Assembly (NCBI GenBank): GCA_014529385.2
Contig: CM043971.1
Location: forward strand, 85,368,340-85,432,339
DNA from: Adiantum capillus-veneris
Taxonomy: Eukaryota; Streptophyta; Polypodiopsida; Polypodiales; Pteridaceae
Length of the DNA stretch: 64,000 nucleotides
Direction of reading: 5' to 3'
The notes under the pieces are model-generated. The model had not been told where the DNA came from. It did no database searches and worked only from the letters and a program-made list of their open reading frames with translations. Positions 25,666 through 36,365 of this stretch are shown here, one piece after another (the first letter of the stretch is position 1; every line of letters begins with the position of its first letter). The position numbers were made by a program, and so were the translations under genes.

Positions 25666-26491
25666 TAAATGCTTGTAGCAAGTACCTCACATTTAAGTGC
25701 AAAATTTTTCAATAACTTGGATTGTACCATGGAAGAAAATAACAAGGTAGATTAACTTTTGATACATAGGGCACAAATGAATTATTTTTGTTTAAATTTC
25801 TATAATCTTTACAGTGCACATGAAAGATATTTAACTTGGATGGCTCCTTTGAAGACCCACCTATTGCAATGATCAAAGGCTTTGTAAGATTCATACTATA
25901 CAATCTTCTTTTTTCTATGTGATAAGTAGGTGCGCATTTCTAATAATTAATGTTATAGGTCACAAACCATCAATCACAAAGAGTTCTACATATCTTGGGT
26001 AATAGGCATCATAACATATAGCTTAAGAAATCCCAAACCTGTAATGGTACCACACTTTCACTTTGCACTTTCTCATTAGAGATATCCTTAAGAGCCTACA
26101 AAATAGGTCAATGTGTGAGGCTATTCTTTACAACTATTCTTTAAAAAAAATTGAGCAGTAGAAGTTTACCTTCTTCTTTGTAGGTACCACCTTCTTTGTA
26201 TGGTATTTCCCTTGTCAATACACATTGAAGTATTGAGTAGACAAAGGCAATTTCTATCTCTAACTTAGTTTGAGTTGTCTATTCCTTACCACCAATTTGC
26301 TCGTGCACACAACTTTTTCTTTCTTTGCTTATGCTCTTCTTACAGTGGTATCATTATGGCCCTACACAACATAGTACAGTTAATTCGGAAGTTGCCCCGA
26401 ATTACCTAGTATGCCCGAATTTACAAATTTGCCCCGAACCTACTAATCGGCCCACATTTACAATATGACATACTGGAATCCTCTATATTTC
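25666..26491. other. No recognisable gene
   Basis: Short unsupported frames. GTGGTATCATTATGG near 26353 resembles a PBS core only in its first half. Copies of CCCGAATTTACAAAT occur near 26413 and again near 26610. Confidence 0.45.
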
Positions 26492-26494
26492 AAC

Positions 26495-26800
26495 GAACGC
26501 ATGCGAGCATAGTGGTTAGTTCACATGGATAGCAGTGGGGAGGTCACGGGTTCAAGGCATGGGGTGCGGACTGCCTCGAATTTACAAGCCTACTTTTCTC
26601 TCTGGATTTACCAAATGTCCCGAATTTACAAATGTGCATCCAATGGCCCAAATCACCTCAACCGTATATCCCATTTGAAGCCACCTGTGCGAGATAGTGT
26701 GCAGGCCCGTACTCTGCTCCTCCCACAATCACCGTCGGCAGTCAACAAGTCAACGTCGCCACAGGTAAAATATGTAAAATTTTATATTATTTATTATTTT
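26495..26800 (+). repeat. Probable tRNA-derived SINE
   Basis: A tRNA-like head has an A-box-like TAGTGGTTAG at 26510-26519 and a B-box-like GGGTTCAAGGC at 26548-26558, 28 bases apart, as in polymerase III internal promoters. AGCAGTGGGGAGGTCACGGG between them is typical of plant SINE heads. The unrelated body ends in a T/A-rich tail near 26800. I did not find target duplications, and the 3' end is uncertain because A-rich sequence follows. Confidence 0.55.
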
Positions 26801-27340
26801 TAGTTAGTCACAAAACACTTTTAAAAATAAGAAATCATAATTAAAAAAAAACAAAAAACTTCAATAAAAATTACAAAAAATCTTTAAAACAATAAAAAAG
26901 AGTAAGAAATAACCAAAAAATTTCAAAAAATTTCAAAAAAGGTTTAGAATTTTTTGTAAAAAAATAATAAACTCATAAAATAAAAAAGGATAAAAACGTT
27001 ACAAAAAAAACACATAAAAACTTCACAAAAAATTAAAAACCTCATAGAAAACCCATAAAAATAAAAAAATACACAAATAATTTACAAAAGATATATATTG
27101 AATTCATAGAAACTCACACAAAATTTTTAAAAAATCCAAAAATGTTCAAAAAACCACAATAATTCATAAAACCTTGAAAAAATCCCAAATAATTTCTAAA
27201 ATTCACAAAAAATTCTTTAAACATCAAAACTTTCCCAAAAAAGTCATAAAAATAATTAGAAAATTTAAATTTTTATTAAAAAATAACAAAAATAAAAAGA
27301 AAGCTGTCAAAAGAGCCAGAAAGACCCAGAAAAGACAAAA
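26801..27340. repeat. A-rich low-complexity tract
   Basis: About 540 bp in which the plus strand is dominated by A with phrases such as AAAAATTTCAAAAAA and TCATAAAAA. No gene; Lys/Asn-rich frames through it are compositional artefacts. Confidence 0.75.
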
Positions 27341-27794
27341 AGTAAGGCCGGAAAAGTGTACCGCAATGCGAGCAAAAATCGAGAACAGTAGCCAGGAAAA
27401 AACCGAGCAGACAACGATCGGTAGAAAAACGGCCGAAAAAAGAGAGCGAAATGACCAACTCAAAGCCGTTTGAGCGGCAGTCAAATTTCAAAAATTTTGC
27501 ACACTAGAAATTGGCTAGTGCAATAATTGCATTGCAAATTGAGCTTCCACGAACATGCACAAATCTCGATGGATTGCAAATTAGGCTATTCAAGGCCCAA
27601 ATTTTCATAATTTCAAAAGGTTGCAATCAATTCTGACACTGTCGAGCTAGAGTAAATCAACTCTTGTGAGTCTAAATAGCAGTCAACTACAAAAATGCTT
27701 TGGCTAAAGAAGTTCAATAAAAAAACGAGCAACATAAATTTTGCTAATTGATACCAAAATCAGCTAGGAGACAGTTTCTACAGAACAAGCTGAT

Positions 27795-28063
27795 ATGGAC
27801 TCAAATCGAGCCGAAAATTCAAGTACAACAGAGAAAGCTAATAGCTATAACAACACAGGTACAAGTGCAACAGAGAAGATTTTACAGCTATATGGCTACA
27901 ATGGAGATGAATTTTTGTACACAGATTTAGAAGGCCATAGATACTTGATGAGCAGCAAAAGCAACACAAGAGCCAAGATCCTATTGATCAAAGTAAAGCC
28001 CGATTCAAAGAACTCCCATGTTCACAAATTTCAGTGGAGCCAAGTATTGCAAGCTCGAAGATG
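27795..28063 (+). pseudogene. Element D gag-like ORF, N-terminal part, cut by copia A2
   Basis: The ATG at 27795 opens MDSNRAENSSTTEKANS, then KILQLYGYNGDEFLYTDLEG and HRYLMSSKSNTRAKILLIKV. The frame is clean until 28063, where the minus-strand copia A2 begins. Related sequence resumes at 52043. No known domain is visible in this part. The pairing of the two halves is inferred from position and from the matching gag-like character of the 52-56 kb region. Confidence 0.45.
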
Positions 28064-28286
28064 AGAATTAGGGTTGCAGAGAAAGGCACACATCTTGGAG
28101 AAGACGAAGGAAGCTTAAGGCACACAATACAGAGTGTATTACTTAGTGTGCTATGAAAAGATAGATAGCCCTAGAGTGATGGGCGTACATACAATGCACA
28201 GGGGAAAAAACCTCCTAAAGAGGGAGAAAATTCCCTGGCAGTCCTAGTGTGTTCACACACATCACTACCACATGTATATGGTAACA
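28064..28286 (-). repeat. 3' LTR of copia A2
   Basis: The minus strand starts TGTTACCATATACATG and matches the A1 LTR. It ends CCCTAATTCT, without the CAACA terminus. The polypurine tract AGTGGGGATT lies just right of 28286. Confidence 0.85.
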
Positions 28287-28361
28287 AATCCCCACTGGAG
28301 TGATGCAGTGAACGAGAGCTGACACATGAGTAAAGGGAAGTGTCATGCCCTGAGGACATGA

Positions 28362-30561
28362 TCAGTCCACAAAGGGGAGTAAGCCCAAAGCTTTGCAAAA
28401 AGCTTCGAGCTTCTCACGAGACAATGCATTTGTGAAAATATCTTCAAGGTTGTCATGTGTTGTTGGCACATAAGCCAAGCTGACCTCTTCTACCGAGAGC
28501 CTCTCCCTGACATAGTGGTAATGCACCTCAATGTGCTTTGTGCAAGCATGAAAAACTGGGTTCCTTGCAAGTGCCAATGCACTCTGACTGTTAGTGTAGA
28601 TAGTATTGGCAGTGTCCTATCCAACACCCAAATCAGCCACCATAAGGCGTCTGAGCCATACACACTCAACCGTAGCTGTGAATATTGCCCTGTACTCAGC
28701 CTCACAACTAGAAGTGGCCATAGTAGGTTGCTTCTTGCTCAACCATGAGATACATGAAACTGCCAAGTATGAAAGAAAAACCACTTGTAGACACTCGCGT
28801 GTCAAAAAAACCAGCTCAATTTGAGTCCGAAAAAGCATGTAACTGGCGGCAATGATCCCCCCTTGGGATAAAACAAGCCAAGATGTAAAGTGCCACTAAG
28901 GTAGCGAAAAATACTCTTGACCGCCTGCCAATTCTTAGACCTTGGGCTGTGCATAAATCTGCTGACCTGTGAGACTGCAAACTGAATATCCGCCTCATGT
29001 TGCATACATAAATGAGGCATCCAACAATAGTTTGGTAAAGAGTGACATCTACAAGATCACCAGCATCATGAAGACTCAATTTTAAACCTCTTTCTATGGG
29101 AGTGGCAATAGGTTTGCAATCCTCAAGTCCAAACTTACATAGTCGTGTCTCTATCTAACTTTTCTGACACAAGGCAATACCACCATCACGCTACTTAAAC
29201 CGTATACCCAAGCAATGATGCAACAACCCCAAATCTTTCATCCTGAAAGTAGCATTCAAATAAACCTTAAATTCAGTAATATGTCTTTCATTTGGTCCAG
29301 TGATGAACAAATCATCTACATAAAGAACCTTAATGACAAGTACATCATCCTCATGCTTTACATACAATGTGCTTTCTGTTGGACTGTTACAAAAGCCTTG
29401 TTTGACCAAATGAGTGTTAGCTTTCTCATACCAAGCACGAGGAGATTGCTTCACCCATACACAGCCTTGTAACATCTGCACACTTTGTCCTCTTGTCCTT
29501 TCTAGACAAAACCGTTAGGCTGCGTTACATAAACTTCCTCAAATATGTCACCATTCAAGAAAGCAGTAACAATTTTATGATTCATGTACATCTCAACCAA
29601 AATGAGCTACCGATGCACATAGAAAAAGCACAGTGGTCATACGATAAGTGGGAGCAAAAGTCTCTTCATAATCTATGCCTTTTTGTTGTGCATAACCCTT
29701 TGCAACAAGTCGGGCCTTATGGCGATCGATCTCACCATCCGGCTTGCGTTTCAACGTGTAAACCCACTTTGTACCAATGGACTTTTTGCCAGGAGGCAAA
29801 TCACATAAAGACCATGTGTCATTTTCTATAAGTGCATCATATTCTGATTGCATGGCAGCCATCCAATATTTTGAATTCTGTGCTTCATCAAAAGATAGAG
29901 GTTCATCAACATCATGTAAGCTAGAAACAGCCAAAGCATAACAATCTGATGCATAAGATGCATGGCAAGAGCATGAACAAGTACGCCTAGAAAAAGGTGC
30001 ATCCAATTTTCTATCATGCAATGTATGCACTAGCCATTTTGTCATACCTCTAGCTGCTCATTTTCAGCCCTTTCCTCATCAAGTACATCATGTACATCTA
30101 CATCAGTAACAGGCTGATCTGTAACATTTTCGGAAACCCCCATAGGCTGTACATTTGCCTCATTGGAATTTACATTCCAACTTCCACCACTGAATAGAGG
30201 CAACAAAGTGTCATAAATGTCGTGTGAGCTTACATTACTGTCTCTAGTACACGATAGCAAGGGCTAAACAGAATCTTCCACAAACACTACATCCTCTGAA
30301 ACCAAAATACACTTTGTTTGTAGATGATTCAGCCTGTAACCCTTGCTTTCATCACTATAACCAACAAAAATACATTTGACAGCCTTATCATCCAATTTTC
30401 TCCTTTGTGTTTGTGGCACCAAAGCATATGCAAAACAACCAAAAACACGCATGTGCTTAATAGAAGGCTTTCTATCATGCCATGCTTCATATGGAATAAT
30501 AGACTGCAAAGCTTTCGTAGGACACATGTTAAGTACATAAGTGGCACACATGGTGGCCTCT
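28362..30561 (-). pseudogene. Copia A2 integrase C-terminus, reverse transcriptase and RNase H
   Basis: The frame begins at 30561 with EATMCATYVLNMCPTKAL, the C-terminal integrase region. It continues through FVGYSDESKGYRL and the reverse transcriptase (WMAAMQSEYDALIENDTW, ARLVAKGYAQQKGIDYEETF). The catalytic LYVDDLFITG is intact at about 29311-29322. RNase H follows (CEAEYRAIF, LARNPVFHACTKHIEV), stopping near 28362. Several frameshifts (near 29600, 29480, 29170, 28840) and stops make it non-functional. It lacks gag, protease and the integrase catalytic core entirely. Confidence 0.88.
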
Positions 30562-30728
30562 AGAATTAGGGTTGCAAAGAAACACATACAACTTGGAGAA
30601 GAAGAAGGAAGCTCAAGGCACACAATAGAGAGTGTATTACTTAGTGTGCTATGAAAAGATAGATAGCCCTAGAGTGATGGGCATAAATAGAATGCATGGG
30701 GGAAAAAACCTCCTAAAGAGGGAAAAAA
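30562..30728 (-). repeat. 5' LTR of copia A2, inner part
   Basis: This 167-bp part of the family-A LTR is separated from its first 56 bp (51987-52042) by element B. The two parts together make 223 bp, the same length as the 3' LTR. The last five bases (30724-30728, aaaaa) recur at 51982-51986 as the target duplication of B. Confidence 0.85.
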
Positions 30729-31052
30729 TGTTGGGAATTGGATCGTGCTATATAGCTATGGTGGATGAAAGAGAAACATAGCATCATGTGTGAGTGTGTG
30801 TGTAAGCAAGGTGATCACTCAAGTGAATTAGGTTCCAAGATAGAATTATCTTGGACTCATAAACACAATCTTGAGTATTGACTTAGCTTAGCACAAGCTC
30901 ACCATAGACAAGCATATAGTGCAAAATAGAGTTGTGTTGTTCATTCTTGAAAATGAGCTTTATATAGCTCTACATCCTTGCTCCACAGTATGTGGGATAA
31001 ATCCACTCTCCTCTCCTTGACTCACACTTTAGGACAAAGCTCACACTTTACA
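30729..31052 (-). repeat. 3' LTR of element B
   Basis: Matches 51661-51981 with about a dozen substitutions and a 4-bp indel (TATA near 30750). In minus orientation it begins TGTAAAGTGTGAGC. A polypurine tract (minus strand CAAGGGGAGGAT, 31053-31064) precedes it. Confidence 0.9.
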
Positions 31053-31084
31053 ATCCTCCCCTTGAGGTTTGGACTATGACAGGG

Positions 31085-31217
31085 TACTAAAGATACAGAA
31101 TCCACACAGGATGACAAGTTGCTATCCACACAGGATGGTAATATCCACACAGGTTAACAAAATTCACAAACGATGGTGATATCCACATAGGATGATAAAA
31201 TCCACATAGGAAAATAA
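31085..31217. repeat. Short tandem repeats beside the B polypurine tract
   Basis: Six imperfect copies of ATCCACACAGGATGGTAA-like units, about 20-26 bp apart (31100-31215). They lie in the internal region just before the 3' end of B. Function unknown. Confidence 0.75.
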
Positions 31218-31292
31218 AAGTCCTCCCCTATAAGTAGAGAGGCTGCATCTTCAAAATGGGTCTTCATATATAAAAGACAATGTTGCTCTCGT

Positions 31293-32794
31293 TGGTGCAC
31301 CCAAGGTGAGTCGGACCATGGAAAGTGCGAGCATCAGGCAAAGGGCAGCAGACAGTGTGATAGTAGAGAGCCTGGACAAATACCTGGTGCAACCGAGAAT
31401 AGGTCCCACAGTCATGTGTATGCCAAATGGGGCATATAATAGGTCAAATGTGGTTCAAAAGCTTTGCTAATTGGAATGCTTGACGATACTACAGGTTGAT
31501 GTATATCTCCATCCACTAGTACCATGATGTATGCAAAAATACTTCCTCAGGTTTGACGAGTTCAAGGCTCTCTAGGTGTTTGGAGACCAATGCCTATTAA
31601 CTCTCGATCGGCCGTTATGGTTGGCGACTGTGGCTTCAAAATAGGGACGAATTATCAAAGAGATCGATGCTCGAGTTTGAAGGAGGCATTCAAAGGTGTG
31701 ACATGACGTACAATTATAGTTATTTAAGGCGAGCTGAAGCTAGCACTGCACGGGGCATGGGAAAGGGGACCCAAGAAGAGTTTTTTTCTAAAAATAAGCT
31801 GAGCTTAACCAGATCCATGCAAAAACAGGGTGGTGCTAACGACTGGAGATGAGGGCGCCAACTGGGGGGTAAGGGGCACCACTTGGCTTGTGGCATGGCA
31901 GCACAAGTTAGTAAGCTTGACGAGGTGGCGCCATGTAGAAGGGGCCGCCATACGGGGGCCACGACGTGAGACAGGAGGGGGACCAGCTTGCGGAGCAGGC
32001 GTGGATGACAGGGAGGACCGGGAGGTATCTGTAGGCGTTTTTGCGAGGCAAAGAGCAGGGGCAGGTGGCAGTTGGAAGGTCCGCCATGGCTTTAGCCAGA
32101 GATCAGCTGCCAAATAGGAGGGGTCTCAGGAAGTTGACGCTATGCATGGGGTGAAAAAATCAGAGGCAGCAGTTGAGTAAGGGAGTTGGCTTGCGAAAGG
32201 CCACCACAATGGCTGAGCGGGTTGCATCAAACAGGAAAAGGCGCTGCTTGGTGAGATCCGCCACTTAAAGGAAAGCGGCCAGGGACCAGTAATCTATGCA
32301 GCGGATTGGAGAAGACCAGCAAAGGGGGGACCGTACCGGCTTTGAGTGGCTACCAATAAGTGGATACCGTTTTGTGATACATTGAGTGCTTGTGGGTGTC
32401 GTGAATGGTTTGAATTCATTTTTTTTTCCCCTCTCATCTCGTGGAGTGGGTCCGTGGTAGCGTTGGCTCCGGACAGGTTGCATGTGTGTGCAGAGAGGGA
32501 GAGAGAGGGAGAGAGTGATTATGGTTACAGATTGGATATGATTTTGTATGCGGTAGAGGCTTGCAAGGCCTCTCGTTGTGTGTGTTTACATAGTTGTGTG
32601 CATTGGTGTGTGCGTCAATAAAGGTGATTGTGTGTTTCCGGTGATTGTTTGAAGGCGGTCTTTATTGTGAAGGTCGGCAAAAGGTGTGCATGTGTGTGTG
32701 ATTCTGTGTGGCTTGGGGTGTTGGATACCTGCTGGGCTATAGAGAGGCAGTTAGCTTGTGTATCGGGTGTGTTCCCATTTCCCCCATCCCATCA
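31293..32794 (+). repeat. Array LTR1
   Basis: Begins TGGTGCACCCAAGG and ends CCCATCA. It lacks two internal segments present in LTR2 (near 32100 and near 32357), so it is 1,502 bp rather than about 1,780. Confidence 0.82.
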
Positions 32795-32795
32795 G

Positions 32796-32811
32796 TGGTG
32801 CCCCAAGGGAG
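32796..32811 (+). other. Probable primer-binding site of the array element
   Basis: TGGTGCCCCAAGGGAG lies one base after the LTR end. The same motif follows LTR2 (36367, TGGTACCCC) and LTR4 (46512), but not the terminal LTR5, as expected for a last LTR. Confidence 0.55.
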
Positions 32812-32831
32812 GAGCTACTGATTGCTCCTTG

Positions 32832-34460
32832 GTGAAGTCGAAGACGGTGTTGCGGTGTTTCCAGGCTCAAAGAACAAGTGTTGCTAAGAAAGATGTGGTC
32901 GGGTTTCCCTACTTTTACAGGTGTTGAAGATGCTGAGGTTTGGCTGCAAGACTATGGCCTTTTGCTGCTCGAGAGCGGCCTCTCGAGAAAAGAGGGAGTG
33001 GCCCAAGATTTCCCACTCCTGGTTCTTGGCAAAGCAAAGGTATGGTATGAGAGCTTGCAGGCTGAAGAAAAGCTGGATTGGGGTACATTGGAAGTGGCAT
33101 TCAGAAGCCGATCTAGGGCCAACCCGTAGTGTAGTGAAGTGAAGTAGATGATGGACAACCTAAAGCAAAGCCTTGACGGTGATTTCCGAGCATTCGTGTG
33201 GGAGTTCGAGGCCATATGGAGCAAGTTGGTTAAGGTAACTGCTGTAGAGAATGCAATTTTTTTAAAGATGGCCAAGTTTGTGGACTGCTTGCATGTCAAA
33301 GTGCGAGATAAAGTCGAGATGGATGGGCCGTGCACATACGAGGAGGCAATAGCTTACGCAATGAGCAGCACAAAGAAGATTTTAAAGAAGCAGATGCTGG
33401 CGAGTCCAATGCTGCCAAGGCCAATTGCTAGGGAAGAGGCTCAGGTAATCCAACCCTTTGTTGATGCACATGTGGTAGCAGCAAATAGGTGTGATGACAA
33501 AGTAGAGACGATACCGTGTGCGCCTATGAGGCCTTAACAACTGCAGAGAGGAGTCTACTAAGTACCACCTGATGTGCTTGACCAAGTGCCTTCCGAAAAG
33601 CAAGTAGTGGAGAAAATAGCTGAAGTACCAAAATCGGTGAGTTTTATGGAGAAAGGCGAGCCGTGTTTGAGCTATAGCAGTGCCTTGGATACGGACAGCA
33701 CATGGGAAACGGAGTCTGCTTTCTCAAGGTATGATACCTATGATGTTATGTATGTCGATAATTTGGTCAAAGAACAGCAGGTTGTAGGGGAAGAGCCAGT
33801 TTGCAAAGACCAGGGGATTGGGCAACCGTCTCTCATACCTTGTGATGGTCAGGCCATATTGACTGAAGAAGAATGTCTTGATGAAGATGATTGGGGATTC
33901 GACGATCCAGTGGTCGATGTTGATGATGAGTCACAGATTTTGGTTGCTAAAGCTATGGCAAGGATACAGGATATGTGAGGCAGTGTGTCTACTCCATTAC
34001 CGCTTGAAGAGCCTACAAATGAGGTTTTGCCAGTGTTTGCTTTGAATGATTGGATGCGGAAGGTTGGTGCCATGCTGCTTATGGATTTGTTGATAAGGAT
34101 TGCTATGGCAAGCACCACTATGCTGCTTGCTACAGGTTGTGTTTTTCAAAGATGGTGAAGCTATGGAGAGCTCGCTAGCCAATGGGGCTGCGAGACACAG
34201 GATGCAGAAGATATGCAAGGTGTGCAGGTTTGTTTTGGGTGTGGAAATGGTCCATGTATACAATTTTTTGAAGGGTGGTCCTATGAAGGTCTACAAGAGT
34301 GGTTAGCTGACAAAGTTACAGGTGCAAATACTTGCCTATGTTTTACAGACGGGTGATGATGATCAAAGCTATATTTTTGATCCTGGTAGAAGCTTCATTA
34401 CGATTGGGAGAGCCTATGGCTTTCCATTTGACCCCGGCGGGCTCTATAGCAGATGAATAT
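32832..34460 (+). pseudogene. Array unit 1 gag-like ORF
   Basis: In one frame from about 32878 the product reads MWSGFPTFTGVEDAEVWLQD, then KVWYESLQAEEKLDW and MDNLKQSLDGDFRAFVWEFE, a gag domain. An acidic region (ILTEEECLDEDDWGFDD) follows at about 33860-33905. In-frame TAG codons stand at 33127 and 33145; a TAA stands at 33535 and another TAA near 33560. After a TGA at 33976 a further conserved part in a shifted frame reads MQKICKVCRFVLGVEMVHVY and DPGRSFITIGRAYGF. No CCHC knuckle is evident. Nearest family is retrotransposon gag; the C-terminal part is unrecognised. Confidence 0.65.
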
Positions 34461-34583
34461 CTCTCTCTATCTATCTCATGCTTCTTGTACATAGTATCTA
34501 TCAGTTTTATTCTTATGAACTGATATCCTATCTAAATAATATTGTGGTTGAGCATGAATGCTCAAGGAGGGGTTGGGCAATGA

Positions 34584-36365
34584 TGGTGCACCCAAGGTGA
34601 GTCGGACCATGGAAAGTGCCAGCATCAGGCAAAGGACAGCAGACAGTGTGATAGTAGAGGTCCTAGACAAATACCAGTGCAACCGGGAATAGGTCCCATT
34701 GTGATGTGTATGCCAAATGGGGCACATAACAGGTCAAATGTGGTTCAAAAGCTTTGCTAATTGGAATGCTTGACGATACTACAGGTTGATGTATATCTCC
34801 ATCCAATAGTACCATGATGTATGAAAAAATACTTCCTCGGGTTTGACGAGTTCAAGGCTCTCTAGGTGTTTGGAGACCAATGCCTATTAACTCTCGATCG
34901 GCCGTTATGGTTGGCGACTGTGGCTTCAAAATAGGGACGAATTATCAAAGAGATCGATGCTCGAGTTTGAAGGAGGCATTCAAAGGTGTGACATGACGTA
35001 CAATTATAGTTATTTAAGGCGAGCTGAAGCTAGCACTGCACGGGGCATGGGAAAGGGGACCCAAGAAGAGTTTTTTTCTAAAAATAAGCTGAGCTTAACC
35101 AGATCCATGCAAAAACAGGGTGGTGCTAACGACTGGAGATGAGGGCGCCAACTGGGGGGTAAGGGGCACCACTTGGCTTGTGGCATGGCAGCACAAGTTA
35201 GTAAGCTTGACGAGGTGGCGCCATGTAGAAGGGGCCGCCATACGGGGGCCACGACGTGAGACAGGAGGGGGACCAGCTTGCGGAGCGGGGGTCGCTGACA
35301 GGGAGGACCGGGAGGGATCTGCAGGCTTTTTTGGGAGGCAAAGAGCAGGGGAGGTGGCAGTTGGAAGGTCCGCCATGGCTGTAGCCCATCAAAGGTACAG
35401 GACCGCCACGGGGTGGCGCAGTTTATAGAAGGAGAGCGAAGGGAGAGGCCAGGCCGCCATGGGCTGCATGGTAAGGGAATGAAGGGGACGCATGAAGCAA
35501 CAACGGCCAAGACTGGCGTGAAAGAGGAGGAGCTTGACTGTAGATAGCAGATCAGCTGCCAAATATGAGGGTTCTCAGGGAGTTGACGCTATGCATGGGG
35601 TGGAAAAAAAATTAGAGGCAGCAGTTGAGTAAGGGAGTTGGCTTGCGAAAGGCCACCGCAAGGGCTGAGCGGGTTGCATCAAAGAGGAAAAGGCGCTGCT
35701 TCGGAAGAGCCGCCACTTAAAGGAAAGCGGCCATGGACCAGTAATCAATGCAGGGGATTGGAGTAGACCACCAAAGGGGGGACCGATACCGACTTTGAGT
35801 GGCTACCAATGAGGGTGGCCTCGTGTTTTTTTTGACGAGGAGTTGTGAAGCAGAGAGTGAGGTCGCCAATGCGGGCTACCTCTAGCCGAGGAAGGGTTCC
35901 GGATTGCATCGAGTCGGTGGGCGCCATCATTGTATTTCGATACCGTTTTGTGATACATTGAGTGCTTGTGGGTGTCGTGAATGGTTTGAATTCTTTTTTT
36001 TTTCCCTCTCATCTCGTGGAGTGGGTCCATGGTAGCGTTGGCTCCGGACAGGTTGCGTGTGTGTGTAGAGAGAGAGAGGGAGAGAGTGATTATGGTTACA
36101 GATTGGATGTGATTTTGTATGCGATCGAGGCTTGCAAGGCCTACCCTTTTGTGTGTTTACACAGTCGTGTGCATTGGTGTGTGCGTCGATTAAGGTGATT
36201 GTGTGTTTCCGGTGATTGTTTGAAGGCGGTCTTTATTGTGATGGTCGGTAGAAGGTGTGCATGTGTGTGTGATTCTGTGTGGCTTGGGGTGTTGGATACC
36301 TGCTGGCCTATAAAGAGGCAGTTAGCTTGTGTATCGGGTGTGTTCCCATTTCCCCCATCCCATCA
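34584..36365 (+). repeat. Array LTR2 (longest copy, 1,782 bp)
   Basis: Serves both as 3' LTR of unit 1 and 5' LTR of unit 2. It is the most complete LTR in the array. A GC-rich region around 35150-35500 gives long but unsupported minus-strand frames that recur in every LTR copy. Confidence 0.82.

Noticed and set aside
26353-26368. GTGGTATCATTATGG as the PBS of element D
   Set aside because: Only the first half fits the initiator-Met PBS, and the sequence before it does not match the D 3' LTR at 57256.
27174-27473. Lys/Arg-rich plus-strand ORF of 99 codons
   Set aside because: Produced by A-rich low-complexity sequence; no start context or homology signal.
31720-35510. Long minus-strand Pro/Ser-rich frames that recur in each array unit (also near 38699-39082, 45670-46074, 48735-49192)
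   Set aside because: They lie in the GC-rich part of the array LTR, opposite to the element's direction, and recur only because the LTR recurs. Stops and frames are not conserved as a protein would be.
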